Shown here piece by piece: positions 43,943-54,384 of a stretch of 64,000 bases of DNA. Made by a program: the position numbers and the translations under genes. The notes beneath the pieces are model-generated. The model did not search any database and had not been told where the DNA came from. It saw nothing but the letters and a program-made list of their open reading frames with translations. The DNA is from Sulfitobacter sediminilitoris (lineage in GTDB: Bacteria; Pseudomonadota; Alphaproteobacteria; Rhodobacterales; Rhodobacteraceae). The stretch covers positions 1-64,000 of the forward strand of contig NZ_JAABNT010000004.1 of the NCBI RefSeq assembly GCF_010667575.1. Direction: 5' to 3'. Position 1 is the stretch's first letter; every line of letters begins with the position of its first letter.

Positions 43943-46855
43943 TCAACCGATTTCCGATACAGCTTCATCGCAGCGATTGCAGACACCGGGATGGGCATGC
44001 GTGCCGACATCTGGCAGCACCTTCCAGCAACGCGCGCATTTCTCGCCCGACGCCTTCACAAAGGTCACCGCGACGCCATCGATCTCAGGCATGCGGAAGG
44101 CGTCTTCTGGCGCGGGATCGCCGGAAACGGTGATGTCCGACGTGATGCTTACATCCTCAAAAGACACCGACTCCAACGCTGCGCGCTGATCCGCATCCGC
44201 CACATATACGATCGGAGCGGCCTCAAGCGATGCACCGATAACCTTCTCGACCCGCTGCACTTCCAGCGCTGAGGTTACAACGCGCCGCGCCGCCCGGACC
44301 ATGGCCCATTTCGCCGCCAGATTTGCGTCAAGCCAGGCGCCTGGCGTTTCAGGCATATCCACCAGATGCACCGAGCTGTCCTCGCCGGGGAAGCGCTCAA
44401 GCCAGACCTCTTCCATTGTGAAAACCAGCGCCGGGGCGAGCCATGTGGTCAGCCGATGGAACAGGATATCCAGCACCGTACGCGCCGCGCGACGCCGTAG
44501 CGTATTGCCATCGCAATAAAGCGCGTCCTTGCGGATGTCGAAGTAGAACGCCGAGAGGTCCACAGTCGCAAAGGTAAAGACCGCCTGGAACACACCCTGG
44601 AAATCAAACCGGGTGTAACCATCGCGCACGACCTTATCCAGCTCCGCGACCCGGTGCAGCACCCAGCGCTCCAGCTCCGGCATATCCGCCGGTTCCACCC
44701 GGTCCGCCTCGGTAAAGTCGCTCAAGGCACCCAGCATATAGCGCATGGTGTTGCGCAGCCGACGGTAGCTGTCCGCCACGCCTTTCAGGATCTCGTCCCC
44801 GATCCGCTGGTCAGCCGTATAATCGGTCTGCGCCACCCAAAGCCGCAGAATGTCAGCGCCGTATTGCTGAACGATTTTCTCGGGCACGATGGTGTTGCCG
44901 ATGGACTTCGACATCTTCAGCCCCTTGGCATCCAAGGTAAAGCCATGCGTCACCACGTTGCGGTACGGCGCATGACCGGTCGTGCCAACCGATTGCAGCA
45001 GCGACGAATGGAACCAGCCACGGTGCTGATCCGTGCCTTCCATGTAAACGTCAGCGATGCCGTCCTCGGTCCCGTCGGGCCGGTCGCGCAGAGTAAAGGC
45101 GTGGGTCGATCCGGAATCGAACCAAACATCCAGAATGTCCGTGACCTGATCATAGGCCTCCGGGTCCACGATCCCGCTCAGGAACCGTTCCTTCGCGCCC
45201 TCCTCGTACCAGCAGTCCGCGCCTTCTTCCTCGAACGCCGCGACAACCCGCGCGTTCACCTCTGGATTGCGCAGCAGGAAATCCTCGTCCGTGGGCAGCG
45301 CCCCTTTCTTGGTAAAGCAGGTCAGCGGCACGCCCCAGGCGCGCTGGCGGCTCAGCACCCAGTCAGGGCGGGCTTCCATCATCGAGTGCAGCCGGTTACG
45401 GCCCGATTTCGGGGTCCAGTTGACCAGGTCGATTTCGCGCAAAGCACGTTCACGGATGGTGAATTCGTCATCGCCGATCTTCATCTTGCGGTCGATCGCC
45501 ACGAACCACTGCGGCGTGTTGCGATAGATCACCGGCGCCTTGGAGCGCCACGAATGCGGGTAAGAGTGTTTGATCTTGCCACGCGCCAGCAGACCGTCCA
45601 CTTCAACCAGCTTGTTAATTACGGCGGTATTTGCGTCTCCTTCACCGCCTTTGCGGGACAAGATGTACTTGCCGCCAAAGAACGGCAGGTCCTTGCGGAA
45701 ACTGCCATCGTCCGTGACGTTGTAGGTGATGACCTCGGACAGCATGCCCAGATCACGGTAAAGCTCGTATTCCTCCATCCCGTGGGACGGCGCACAATGC
45801 ACGAAACCGGTGCCTTCGTCATCGGTCACAAAATCGGCGGCGCGGAAGTCGCGCAGATCGTCCCACTCACCATTCGACCCTTCAGCCCCGGCCAGCGGAT
45901 GCTTGAGCGACAGACTCGCCAGTTCATCCGCCGTCACGTCCCGCAGGCGTGTCCACTGGCCCTCTTCCAGCCGCGCACGCCCAAACACATCCGCCGCCAG
46001 ATTGTCAGCCAACAAATAGCGGTCGCCAACCGACGCCCAGCATTCATCCGGCGTCCCCGTCACCTCGTAAAGCCCGTAGGAGATGTTTTCGCCGTACACG
46101 ACAGCCTTGTTTGACGGCATTGTCCAGGGCGTCGTGGTCCAGATCACGACCTTGGCCCCTTCAAGATCGCCCCCGCCGACAACCTTGAACTTCACCCAGA
46201 CGGTAAAGCTCTCTTTGTCGTGGTACTCCACCTCCGCCTCGGCCAGCGCCGTCTGCTCGATGGGCGACCACATGACAGGCTTGGAGCCCTGGTAGAGCGT
46301 CCCGTTCATCAGGAACTTCATGAATTCCTCGGCAATCACCCGCTCCGCGTGGAAATCCATCGTCAGGTACGGATCGGCCCAGTTGCCGGTCACGCCCAGC
46401 CGCTTGAACTCTTCACGCTGGATATCGACCCATTCCGCGGCAAAGGCCCGGCATTCGCCCCGGAACTCATTGATCGGCACGTCGTCCTTGGACTTGCCCT
46501 TCTTGCGGTATTGCTCTTCGATCTTCCATTCGATGGGCAGACCGTGACAGTCCCAGCCGGGGATATAACGGGCATCGAACCCCATCATCTGATGGCTGCG
46601 CACGATCATGTCCTTGATCGTCTTGTTCAGCGCATGCCCGATGTGCAGATGCCCGTTGGCATAAGGAGGCCCGTCATGCAGCGTGAACGGCGTCCGCCCT
46701 TCTTTCTCGCGCAAACGGTCATAAACACCGATCTTTTCCCACCGCGCCAGCCAGTCGGGCTCGCGCTTTGGCAATCCCGCACGCATCGGGAAATCGGTTT
46801 TCGGCAGGTTCAGTGTGTCTTTGTAATCGAGTGTCTCAGGCGTATCGGCGCACAT
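43943..46855 (-). CDS. ileS: isoleucyl-tRNA synthetase
   Basis: 970 residues. The class I HIGH signature is HDGPPYANGHLHIGHALN and the KMSKS loop is GLKMSKSIGNTI. The CP1 editing region (WTTTPWTMPSNKAVVY) and the late DFQGVFQAVFTFATVDLSAFYFDIRKD anticodon-binding part are present. The C-terminal zinc site is ARCWKV...CNRC. It charges tRNA-Ile. Start 46855 (MCADTPETLDYKDTLNLP) is the family N-terminus. The 207 bp upstream, shared with the TIGR01620 gene, contain the promoter. Confidence 0.97.
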   Translation of the reverse strand: MCADTPETLDYKDTLNLPKTDFPMRAGLPKREPDWLARWEKIGVYDRLREKEGRTPFTLHDGPPYANGHLHIGHALNKTIKDMIVRSHQMMGFDARYIPGWDCHGLPIEWKIEEQYRKKGKSKDDVPINEFRGECRAFAAEWVDIQREEFKRLGVTGNWADPYLTMDFHAERVIAEEFMKFLMNGTLYQGSKPVMWSPIEQTALAEAEVEYHDKESFTVWVKFKVVGGGDLEGAKVVIWTTTPWTMPSNKAVVYGENISYGLYEVTGTPDECWASVGDRYLLADNLAADVFGRARLEEGQWTRLRDVTADELASLSLKHPLAGAEGSNGEWDDLRDFRAADFVTDDEGTGFVHCAPSHGMEEYELYRDLGMLSEVITYNVTDDGSFRKDLPFFGGKYILSRKGGEGDANTAVINKLVEVDGLLARGKIKHSYPHSWRSKAPVIYRNTPQWFVAIDRKMKIGDDEFTIRERALREIDLVNWTPKSGRNRLHSMMEARPDWVLSRQRAWGVPLTCFTKKGALPTDEDFLLRNPEVNARVVAAFEEEGADCWYEEGAKERFLSGIVDPEAYDQVTDILDVWFDSGSTHAFTLRDRPDGTEDGIADVYMEGTDQHRGWFHSSLLQSVGTTGHAPYRNVVTHGFTLDAKGLKMSKSIGNTIVPEKIVQQYGADILRLWVAQTDYTADQRIGDEILKGVADSYRRLRNTMRYMLGALSDFTEADRVEPADMPELERWVLHRVAELDKVVRDGYTRFDFQGVFQAVFTFATVDLSAFYFDIRKDALYCDGNTLRRRAARTVLDILFHRLTTWLAPALVFTMEEVWLERFPGEDSSVHLVDMPETPGAWLDANLAAKWAMVRAARRVVTSALEVQRVEKVIGASLEAAPIVYVADADQRAALESVSFEDVSITSDITVSGDPAPEDAFRMPEIDGVAVTFVKASGEKCARCWKVLPDVGTHAHPGVCNRCDEAVSEIG

Positions 46856-47062
46856 GTCAGGCGTCCTTCGGATGGTATTTTCGGGATACAGGTTCAAACG
46901 GTGCGATGGGCTCAAACACCTTTGCCCGGCGTCTCATCAGATCAGAGCGCCGGGGAAATAATTCGAATAATGATCAGGCTGCGCTGCATCATGTCCGCGC
47001 TTATAGGCAGGCGGACCAAAGGCTACAAGACCTTCGTATCGGCGACACGGCACCCGCTGCTC

Positions 47063-48064
47063 TCAATCGCGGCCACCGAACAACCCACCCAAGGCACGCT
47101 TGATGATTGACCTCACCTTGGGGCGTTTGTCAGTGGCAAAGGGCAGCGGGCGGCACACCTCCATCGCGGCAACCCCGACCCGAGCAGTCAAGGCGCCATT
47201 CACCAAGCCCTCGCCGAAACGGCGGCTCAGCTTGCCTATAATCGTCCCGCCCAGCACCGGCTCCAACAGGTCATCGCCCACAGCGACCGCCCCTGTCGCG
47301 ACCATATGGCTCAGCACCGCGCGCGTCAGACGCCAAGAGCCAAAGAAACCTGACCGCCCGCCATAGACTTCAGCCACCCGGCGGATCATCCGCAAGTTCG
47401 CGGTCAGTGCCGCCGCCACATCCGCCAGCGCCAGCGGCACAAGCGCAGTTATCGTCGCAACCTGCCGCGCGGCCGCCTCAACCTCGCGGCTGGCCGCCTG
47501 ATCCAGCGGACCCAGCAGTTCCGCCTCCGCCAGTCCCAAAAGACCCAGCGCATCCAGCTGGTCCTTGCGCAGATCCGCCAGCCGGTCACGTCCCCAGCGG
47601 GTGTCCTCGCGCCCTTTGTACAGCCGCACGAGCCGGTCCGTCACGTCCCGTGCCGCCCCCAGATCCTCCTGCGCCAGCGCCTCCGCCGCCGCATGCCGCA
47701 ACCCGTCCAACCGTGACAACCGGCCAAACGCCGCCGTCTCACGCAAGGCCAACAGCGTCAAAACCAGCAGAAAGGCCCCGAATAAAACTGTCATGCCCCA
47801 GCCCAAAAGCGGATAACGCGCCATTAGATCAGTCACGAATGTCCAGGCGGCGATTGACACAATGGCCCCGATCAAAGCCGTCGCCAACCACCAGAAAGCA
47901 CGGCCCAGAAACGACGGTTTGCGCGCCGCCAAACGAGCCGCCATCTGCATCGCCTGACCCTGCGGTGGCGCTGGCACGAGATCGGGCACCGGCGGCGCGT
48001 CGGCCACCTGCGGACGCGGGTCGGCGTCGGTATCTAAATCGAAAAGAACCGGACCTTTGGCCAT
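47063..48064 (-). CDS. TIGR01620 / YcjF-like membrane protein
   Basis: 333 residues. A proline-rich cytoplasmic N-terminus is followed by two helices (FWWLATALIGAIVSIAAWTF, PLLGWGMTVLFGAFLLVLTL) and a soluble DUF697-type C-terminus (TALVPLALADVAAALTANLRMIRRVAEVYGG, RLTRAVLSHMVATGAVAV). It starts directly after the GNAT stop (TAGATG), so it is coupled in the ycjX-GNAT-TIGR01620 operon. YcjX and YcjF-type proteins go together in many proteobacteria in stress regulons; the function is not defined. Confidence 0.87.
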   Translation of the reverse strand: MAKGPVLFDLDTDADPRPQVADAPPVPDLVPAPPQGQAMQMAARLAARKPSFLGRAFWWLATALIGAIVSIAAWTFVTDLMARYPLLGWGMTVLFGAFLLVLTLLALRETAAFGRLSRLDGLRHAAAEALAQEDLGAARDVTDRLVRLYKGREDTRWGRDRLADLRKDQLDALGLLGLAEAELLGPLDQAASREVEAAARQVATITALVPLALADVAAALTANLRMIRRVAEVYGGRSGFFGSWRLTRAVLSHMVATGAVAVGDDLLEPVLGGTIIGKLSRRFGEGLVNGALTARVGVAAMEVCRPLPFATDKRPKVRSIIKRALGGLFGGRD

Positions 48065-48508
48065 CTATGCTGCCTCTCTTTTCCATTGATAGCGGATGTC
48101 GGGCAACCGCTCGTCATTGTCCGCACCATCGGTGCGCCTGAGTTCGATAAAGCCATGCTTCAGATAGAAGCTCTGCGCCAGCATGTTGGCCTGAAATGTC
48201 CATAATTCAATAACTTCACACCCACTTTTGATGCGGTTCAACAACTGAGACCCGATGCCCTGACCACGCATCGCAGCACTGACATAAAGTGCGTCAAGGT
48301 CCTTGCCATCCTGTGCGGCAAATCCAGCGACTGCCCCTTCCAGTTCGGCCACGGTCACCCAGCCGCGCGCAATCAACGCGCCTGCATGTGCCAGGTCTTC
48401 TGCGCGCGTATGAATGCGCGGCATCCAGTCGGTGGTATCCACAAACTCTGACAGGATCGCACCAACTGCGCCCGCATCGGTGGCGCGTGCCCTGCGCAAG
48501 GCAATCAC
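48065..48508 (-). CDS. GNAT-family N-acetyltransferase
   Basis: 147 residues. The acetyl-CoA loop is ALYVSAAMRGQGIGSQLLNRIK (R-G-x-G-I-G), with strand VAELEGAVAGFAAQDG before it and ELWTFQANMLAQSFYLKHGFIEL after it, the usual GNAT order. The GTG start overlaps the ycjX stop as GTGA. The acceptor is unknown; position suggests it is a passenger in the operon. Confidence 0.88.
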   Translation of the reverse strand: MIALRRARATDAGAVGAILSEFVDTTDWMPRIHTRAEDLAHAGALIARGWVTVAELEGAVAGFAAQDGKDLDALYVSAAMRGQGIGSQLLNRIKSGCEVIELWTFQANMLAQSFYLKHGFIELRRTDGADNDERLPDIRYQWKREAA

Positions 48509-49920
48509 AGCCGATCCCCGAACAGAAACTCCGCCGCGCGGTCCAGCCGGATATGCGGCGGCCCATCACCGGGTTTCAGCACCAGCGGCGCGGGCGCAAA
48601 CCGCATCACCTGATAATCCTGATCCAGCCATTTTTCCGCCCCCTGACGGGCGGGGTTTAGCAGGTGGGCCGGATCATCGGGCAAATCGCCGGGATAGAAC
48701 GCGGCCTCTTTGCCGCTTTCCAGCAAGGTGCCACGCACCACATTAAGCGGTGTGCCTTCATGCTCCATCACGGCTTCGGTCGTCGCGCGCAGCGAAGCGA
48801 TCGCCATTGCCGCAGTACCGGCACCTGCGTATTGCGCCCGGTCGCGGGCCTCGCGGGTCAGCGCCTCCATGATGGCGCTTAGCTTGCCGTGTTGGGTGTG
48901 GTGCAGGTGATCCGCCTTGGTCGCGGCGAACAGGATCTTCTCAACCCGCTTTCCGCCAAGAAGATTTGTCAAAAAGGAGTTCCTGCCGGGCCGAAACGCG
49001 CTCAATGTTTCTTGCATTGCGTGGCGCATGTCTTCAACGGCTTGCGGCCCTTGATGGATGGCGCCCAAAGCATCGATCAGCACGACCTGACGGTCGATAC
49101 GGGCAAAATGATCGCGGAAAAATGGTTTGACGACACGGTCCTTGTACGCATCGAAGCGCCGCGACATTTCCCGGTGCAGCGTACCCCTGCGCGAATATCC
49201 CTCAACCGGCAGCGGAGCGAAGGTCAGCACGGGCGAGCCTGCCAAATCGCCGGGCAACAGGAACCGCCCCGGCGTACAGTCCGAGAAGCCTTCCGCGCGG
49301 GCTTGATTGAGGTAGCTCGCGAAATGTTTGGCAAGCTTCTGGGCGAGCACCTCGTCATGGTCAAGTGTAGGATCAACCTCCTGCGTCAACATCATGAAAT
49401 CATGTGCCGAATCTCTATTGGCGATACGCGCCAAAGTATCCTTCGACCACTCTTCGTAGCTGTGATCCATCAGCCCCAGATCCAGCAGCCATTCCCCCGG
49501 ATAATCCACGATATCCAGATGGATCGTGCGTGGCCCCTTCAACCCTGACAGCAGCCCCGTGGGCCGCACCCTTAATGACAGCCGCAATTCGGAAATCGCG
49601 CGTGTACTGTCGGGCCAGTGCGGCGTTTGCCCGGTCAAAGCGGCCAGATGCGCCTCGTATTCGAAGCGCGGCAAGGTATCGTCTGGCTGTGGCTGCAGAA
49701 ACGCCGCCTCTATCCGCCCTTCAGCAGCCGCCACCAGTCCCGGCATCCGCCCCCGGTCCAGCATATTGGCCACCAGCGATGTGATGAAAACTGTCTTGCC
49801 GGAACGCGCGAGGCCCGTGACCCCCAGCCGGATCACCGGCTCAAAGAATGTCTCGGACACGGTGTCCTGAACCGCCTCAACCTGACGCCAGATGCCATCG
49901 GCAATACTTGAGATGACCAA
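48505..49920 (-). CDS. ycjX: YcjX-family P-loop protein
   Basis: 471 residues. The Walker A motif is GLARSGKTVFITSLVANML. The Walker B-like segment is IHLDIVDYPGEWLLDLGLM, and the base-recognition-like KILFAATKADHLH follows, giving a GTPase-like fold. YcjX is a stress-linked P-loop protein of unknown role. The start is a TTG at 49920 behind GAGGCGGGCG; no in-frame ATG precedes the conserved part. First gene of the operon, divergent from truA. Confidence 0.88.
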   Translation of the reverse strand: MVISSIADGIWRQVEAVQDTVSETFFEPVIRLGVTGLARSGKTVFITSLVANMLDRGRMPGLVAAAEGRIEAAFLQPQPDDTLPRFEYEAHLAALTGQTPHWPDSTRAISELRLSLRVRPTGLLSGLKGPRTIHLDIVDYPGEWLLDLGLMDHSYEEWSKDTLARIANRDSAHDFMMLTQEVDPTLDHDEVLAQKLAKHFASYLNQARAEGFSDCTPGRFLLPGDLAGSPVLTFAPLPVEGYSRRGTLHREMSRRFDAYKDRVVKPFFRDHFARIDRQVVLIDALGAIHQGPQAVEDMRHAMQETLSAFRPGRNSFLTNLLGGKRVEKILFAATKADHLHHTQHGKLSAIMEALTREARDRAQYAGAGTAAMAIASLRATTEAVMEHEGTPLNVVRGTLLESGKEAAFYPGDLPDDPAHLLNPARQGAEKWLDQDYQVMRFAPAPLVLKPGDGPPHIRLDRAAEFLFGDRL

Positions 49921-50011
49921 AACCGCGCCCGCCTCTAAAAGTTCCGACCCTTAACATAGGGACCGCGCTGAGGGATTGCCAGACGCCAAGCCGCACGCTA
50001 AGGCGCAGCTC

Positions 50012-50779
50012 ATGCCCCGTTATGCCCTGAAAATCGAATACCACGGCGCGCCCTTCGTTGGCTGGCAACGCCAGACTGATCTGCCGTCGGTGCAGGGTGC
50101 GGTTGAGACGGCACTCGCCAAGCTGGAACCGCGCGGCCATACCATTGCCGCGGCGGGTCGCACCGACGCCGGCGTACATGCGCTGGGACAGGTCGCACAT
50201 TGCGACATGAAACAGGATTGGGACGCTTTCCGTCTGTCCGAGGCGCTGAATTACCACCTCAAGCCGCAGCCCGTCGCAATCACCGCCTGTGCTGCAGTCC
50301 CGGATGATTTCCACGCGCGTTTCTCTGCATGCGAGCGGCGCTATCTGTTCCGCATCCTGAGCCGCCGCGCACCTGCCACACATCAGGACGGGTTGGTCTG
50401 GCAAATCAAGCATGAGCTTGATCTCGAAGCGATGAACGAAGCCGTCAGCTTTCTGCAAGGAAAACATGACTTTACAACCTTTCGTTCAACCATTTGCCAA
50501 GCGGACAGCCCGGTAAAGACACTCGACCACCTCAGCGTGGCGCGTGTCGAAACCCTTGGCGGGCCAGAATATCACTTTGACGTCCGTGCCCGGTCTTTCT
50601 TGCACAACCAGGTACGCAGTTTCGTGGGTACGCTGGAACGGGTCGGCACCGGTTCGTGGTCACCTCAGGATGTGCAATCAGCGCTTGAAGCGCGGGATCG
50701 CTCCGCATGCGGCCCAGTTTGTCCGCCGCAGGGGCTTTACCTTGCGCATGTCACCTACCCGCAGGATCCGTTCGCCTAA
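50012..50779 (+). CDS. truA: tRNA pseudouridine(38-40) synthase
   Basis: 255 residues. [18 protein letters not shown] opens the protein. The catalytic Asp is in [20 protein letters not shown], followed by [18 protein letters not shown] and [20 protein letters not shown]. It makes pseudouridine at positions 38-40 of tRNA anticodon arms. Start 50012 is the family start; the frame is open from 49976. The stop overlaps the gnd stop by 4 bp, convergent. Confidence 0.94.
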   Translation: MPRYALKIEYHGAPFVGWQRQTDLPSVQGAVETALAKLEPRGHTIAAAGRTDAGVHALGQVAHCDMKQDWDAFRLSEALNYHLKPQPVAITACAAVPDDFHARFSACERRYLFRILSRRAPATHQDGLVWQIKHELDLEAMNEAVSFLQGKHDFTTFRSTICQADSPVKTLDHLSVARVETLGGPEYHFDVRARSFLHNQVRSFVGTLERVGTGSWSPQDVQSALEARDRSACGPVCPPQGLYLAHVTYPQDPFA

Positions 50780-52185
50780 AGCGCGTTCCAGTCCCCGTGA
50801 TGCAATCCATCCGCATCCACACGCGCAAACCCATGTGCGCCAAAGAAATCACGCTGCGCCTGTATCAGGTTCGTCGTCCCCCGACCGCGGCGCATCGTAT
50901 CATACCAGGCCAGAGACGCGGACAGCGCGGGCATCGCGACCCCGGCAGACACCGCCGCCGCCAAGGTGCGGCGCAGGGCTGGAACGCTTTGCGCCAAAAG
51001 GGCGCGCATCGCTGGTGCGAGGATCAAATGCCCACCTGGCAATTCATCGCGGAAGGCATCCGCAAAATCGTCCAGCAGGGCCGAGCGGATGATGCAGCCC
51101 GCCCTCCAGATCTCGGAAATACGGGCAAGGTCCAGCGACCAATCAAATTCCTCTGACGCAGCGGACAAGACCCGAAAGCCTTGCGCGTGGGCCAGAATGC
51201 GGCCAGCAAGCAGCGCCTGCTCAAGGTCAGCATCTGTGGGCAGTGCAGCACCAATGGCCCCCTCCACAAGCAGTGGCTCTGCCAGCTCGCGCACCGTCTT
51301 CTCCGATGACCAGCCGCGCGCGCCGACCGCTGCCTCGATCGTGCTTGCCGATTGCCCCATCTTCAGCGCTTCGATCAATGTCCAGCGACCTGTACCCTTT
51401 TGCCCGGCCTGATCAAGGATCACGTCCACCATCGGCTGCCCTGTTTGAGGGTCAACCGATTGCAGCGCCGCCGCCGACACCTCGATCAGGTAGGAACTGA
51501 GAGGTCCGTCCTGCCAATGTTCAAACAGCGCGCCGATATCCTGTGCAGCCCTACCACCAGAGTCCCGCAACATTCCGTAAACCTCAGCTATCATCTGCAT
51601 GTCGGCTTACTCGATGCCGTTGTGCACCGTCTTGACGAAATGCCCTGCCCCGTCCGGCCCCAGGTGATCCACGCATGGGTCGCCCTCGAATTTCGCCGCA
51701 ATCGCTTCGACCATCGGGCGCAGCGCGGTCCAGGAATGGTCCGTACCGCCCACCATCATCGACGGGCCGTGCCGCGCGCCCTCTTCGCTACCCGATACGC
51801 CCAAGCCAACGAAATGGCGCCCCGTTCCCTCGAAGGCTTGGGACCTGCGGCGCGTGGCGTTGAAATCGGCGTTGCCGCCGTCAATAAGCGTATCACCTTC
51901 CTCCAGAAGCGGACTGATCGCGTCAATCATGGCATCCATCGGTGCACCAGATGGGATCATGAAGAGGATATTGCGGGGCCGTGCGATGGCTTGCACAAAG
52001 GCCCGCAACTCCGCTTCACCGACCATACGCTCTGACAAGGGTCCGGCGTCCTGCAGAAAGCGGCTGATCCAATCAGCTTCGCGGTTGGATACAGCAACGT
52101 GAAACCCTTTATCGGCAAAATTCAGCGCGAGGGCAGAGCCCATTGTGCCAAGGCCATAAACCCCGATGTCTGCGCCTTTTGTCAT
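50776..52185 (-). pseudogene. gnd: 6-phosphogluconate dehydrogenase with in-frame TAA at the active-site Tyr
   Basis: Reading through one stop gives 468 sense codons, the normal length. The N-terminal part has the Rossmann loop IGVYGLGTMGSALALNF and ends AGHFVKTVHNGIE. The rest starts ADMQMIAEVYGMLRD. The family reads HNGIE-Tyr-x-D-M-Q-M, and the Tyr contacts 6-phosphogluconate. Here that codon is TAA (51607-51609) in the same frame, so one base (TAC or TAT to TAA) stops the protein at residue 192 of 469. Everything after it is intact (RTNLIQAQRDFFGAHGFARV type C-terminus). It is a fresh null allele, an error, or a read-through case. Confidence 0.9.
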
Positions 52186-52337
52186 AGCTCATCTGCTCCT
52201 GTTTATCGGCCCCAAAGTGCGTGCAGGGGCTCCACAACACAAGAGCGAGAGGAACTCGGTTAATACACTTGAAAAACGAATCACGTATGTTTATGTTAAG
52301 TTGCTAATAAAAATGAAAAATTGAGTGGTAGTTTTCA

Positions 52338-52796
52338 GTGATCCACGTTCTCAAACGTGCATGGGCAGATATGCTTATGCCTATTCTTCAGCGTCCCAAG
52401 CGCGTGCAGGTCGCCGCGTTGTGTTATAAAAACACGGAAGACGGGAAAAAGGTCCTGTTGATCACCAGCCGGGATACCGGACGCTGGATTCTGCCCAAAG
52501 GCTGGCCTGTTGAGGGCAAGGATGGACCCGGCTCTGCCCTGCAGGAGGCGTGGGAAGAGGCTGGCGTCAGCAAGGCTGATATCGAAGAAGAGCCGATGGG
52601 GTACTACGAATACGCGAAGGGCCTTGATAACGGCGTGAGCGTCCCCGTTGAAACCCAAGTTTATATGACCCGCGTGCGCGACCTTAAGAAATCCTACCCT
52701 GAAGTTGATGAACGCGAGCGGCAATGGTTCTCGCCTGGCGAAGCCGCCAATCTGGTCGACGAACCTGATCTCAAAGAGATCCTCAAGGCGCTCTGA
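52338..52796 (+). CDS. NUDIX hydrolase
   Basis: 152 residues. The Nudix box is present as GWPVEGKDGPGSALQEAWEEAG (G-x5-E-x7-R-E-x2-E-E-x-G pattern; Gln replaces the usual Arg). RWILPKGWP precedes it and the late KSYPEVDERERQWFSPGEAA follows, as in diphosphoinositol-polyphosphate-hydrolase-like members. GTG start at 52338 with no strong RBS; an ATG at 52371 is possible. About 150 AT-rich bp upstream form its promoter region. Confidence 0.85.
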   Translation: MIHVLKRAWADMLMPILQRPKRVQVAALCYKNTEDGKKVLLITSRDTGRWILPKGWPVEGKDGPGSALQEAWEEAGVSKADIEEEPMGYYEYAKGLDNGVSVPVETQVYMTRVRDLKKSYPEVDERERQWFSPGEAANLVDEPDLKEILKAL

Positions 52797-52902
52797 GCCT
52801 TCCGCCCCACAGGCTGCGAAACTCTGCTGTCATGCCTTGTATTGACGCCCCCCTTATGCCACCCGTGCCGAAAGGGCGATAAGACAGGGGAGCCGGGCAC
52901 GC

Positions 52903-54384
52903 ATGGCACAGGGACCGCAAGGCAGCCAGTGGAAGACACTGGACACCGATCTTAATCGCATTTCTCAGGTAGAACTGGCCACAGCCTACGTGGCACGTCC
53001 ACTGGTCGGACCGGGTATCGCGCTCGCCTTCATGGTGATCGCGGGTATCATGGCCGCCATTTTCTTTGGCCAGACACCGGTCAGTTTTGTCGTCGTCGCG
53101 GCGGCGGTCTTTGGGGCCTATATGGCCGTGAACATTGGCGCCAACGATGTCGCGAACAACATGGGACCTGCGGTCGGGGCGAACGCGCTGACCATGGGCG
53201 GTGCCATCGCAATTGCTGCTGTATGCGAAAGTGCAGGCGCGCTCTTGGCAGGCGGTGATGTGGTCTCGACCATCTCGAAAGGGATCATTGACCCGACCTC
53301 CATCGCGGATACGCAGATTTTCATCTGGGCGATGATGGCCGCCCTGATCTCTTCGGCACTTTGGGTCAACCTTGCCACTTGGGCGGGCGCACCGGTTTCG
53401 ACCACCCACTCGGTTGTTGGCGGCGTGATGGGGGCCGGGATTGCCGCCGCTGGTCTGACCGCTGTGAACTGGCCATCCATGGGTCTAATTGCCGCCAGCT
53501 GGGTCATATCCCCGGTCCTTGGCGGCGCAATCGCTGCGCTGTTTCTGGCCTTCATCAAGGCCCGCATCCTGTATCAGGAGGACAAGATCGCCGCCGCACG
53601 GACCTGGGTGCCTGTACTGGTGGGCGTCATGGCGGGGGTTTTCGCAGCCTATCTGGCGCTCAAAGGTCTCAAACGGATCATCAAGATCGATCTGTTGACC
53701 GCCCTCATCATCGGGTCGGCGATCGGAGCGATGGCTTACGCCATATCAGCCCCGCTGATCAAACGCGCCTCCGAAGGCATGGAAAACCGCAACAAATCCG
53801 TCAAAATCCTGTTCGGCCTACCGCTCGTCCTCTCCGCCGGTTTGCTGAGTTTTGCCCATGGTGCCAATGACGTGGCGAATGCAGTTGGGCCGCTTGCCGC
53901 CATTGTCCACGCAACCGAATTCGGCGGGTTCGAAGCGAAGGTGGCGATCCCCACATGGGTCATGGTCATCGGTGCCTTCGGGATCTCATTTGGCCTGTTC
54001 CTTTTTGGTCCCAAGTTGATCCGCATGGTCGGCAGTCAGATTACCAAGCTGAACCCGATGCGGGCCTATTGCGTCGCACTGTCTGCAGCGATCACCGTGA
54101 TCGTGGCAAGCTGGTTGGGATTGCCCGTCAGTTCCACTCATATCGCAGTGGGCGGGGTGTTTGGCGTCGGCTTTTACCGCGAATGGCATATGGAACGGCG
54201 GCTGCGCCGTCCGGGCGTGACCGCAGGCCAAGTGAAAACCATCGCCAACGAGGAACGTCGTCGCCGCAAACTGGTGCGTCGATCCCACTTCATGACGATC
54301 GTCGCGGCATGGGTGATCACGGTACCTGCGGCTGCGCTGCTGTCAGCTGTCGTGTTCCTGATCCTCAACGCGCTTGTGAGCTAG
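52903..54384 (+). CDS. pit: inorganic phosphate transporter, Pit family
   Basis: 493 residues with ten or more helices. The two inverted Pit signature repeats are clear: MAVNIGANDVANNMGPAVGA in the first half and SFAHGANDVANAVGPLAAI in the second, with SSTHIAVGGVFGVGF and APVSTTHSVVGGVMGAG as their partners. A low-affinity symporter of metal-phosphate with protons. The C-terminal cytoplasmic RRRRKLVRRSHF region precedes the final helix. Stop overlaps the convergent reductase gene by 4 bp. Confidence 0.93.
   Translation: MAQGPQGSQWKTLDTDLNRISQVELATAYVARPLVGPGIALAFMVIAGIMAAIFFGQTPVSFVVVAAAVFGAYMAVNIGANDVANNMGPAVGANALTMGGAIAIAAVCESAGALLAGGDVVSTISKGIIDPTSIADTQIFIWAMMAALISSALWVNLATWAGAPVSTTHSVVGGVMGAGIAAAGLTAVNWPSMGLIAASWVISPVLGGAIAALFLAFIKARILYQEDKIAAARTWVPVLVGVMAGVFAAYLALKGLKRIIKIDLLTALIIGSAIGAMAYAISAPLIKRASEGMENRNKSVKILFGLPLVLSAGLLSFAHGANDVANAVGPLAAIVHATEFGGFEAKVAIPTWVMVIGAFGISFGLFLFGPKLIRMVGSQITKLNPMRAYCVALSAAITVIVASWLGLPVSSTHIAVGGVFGVGFYREWHMERRLRRPGVTAGQVKTIANEERRRRKLVRRSHFMTIVAAWVITVPAAALLSAVVFLILNALVS

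Noticed and set aside
44654..46114. 486-codon ORF antisense to ileS
   Set aside because: Lies wholly within the strongly conserved ileS gene; GC-rich codon structure opens the opposite strand. No family pattern.
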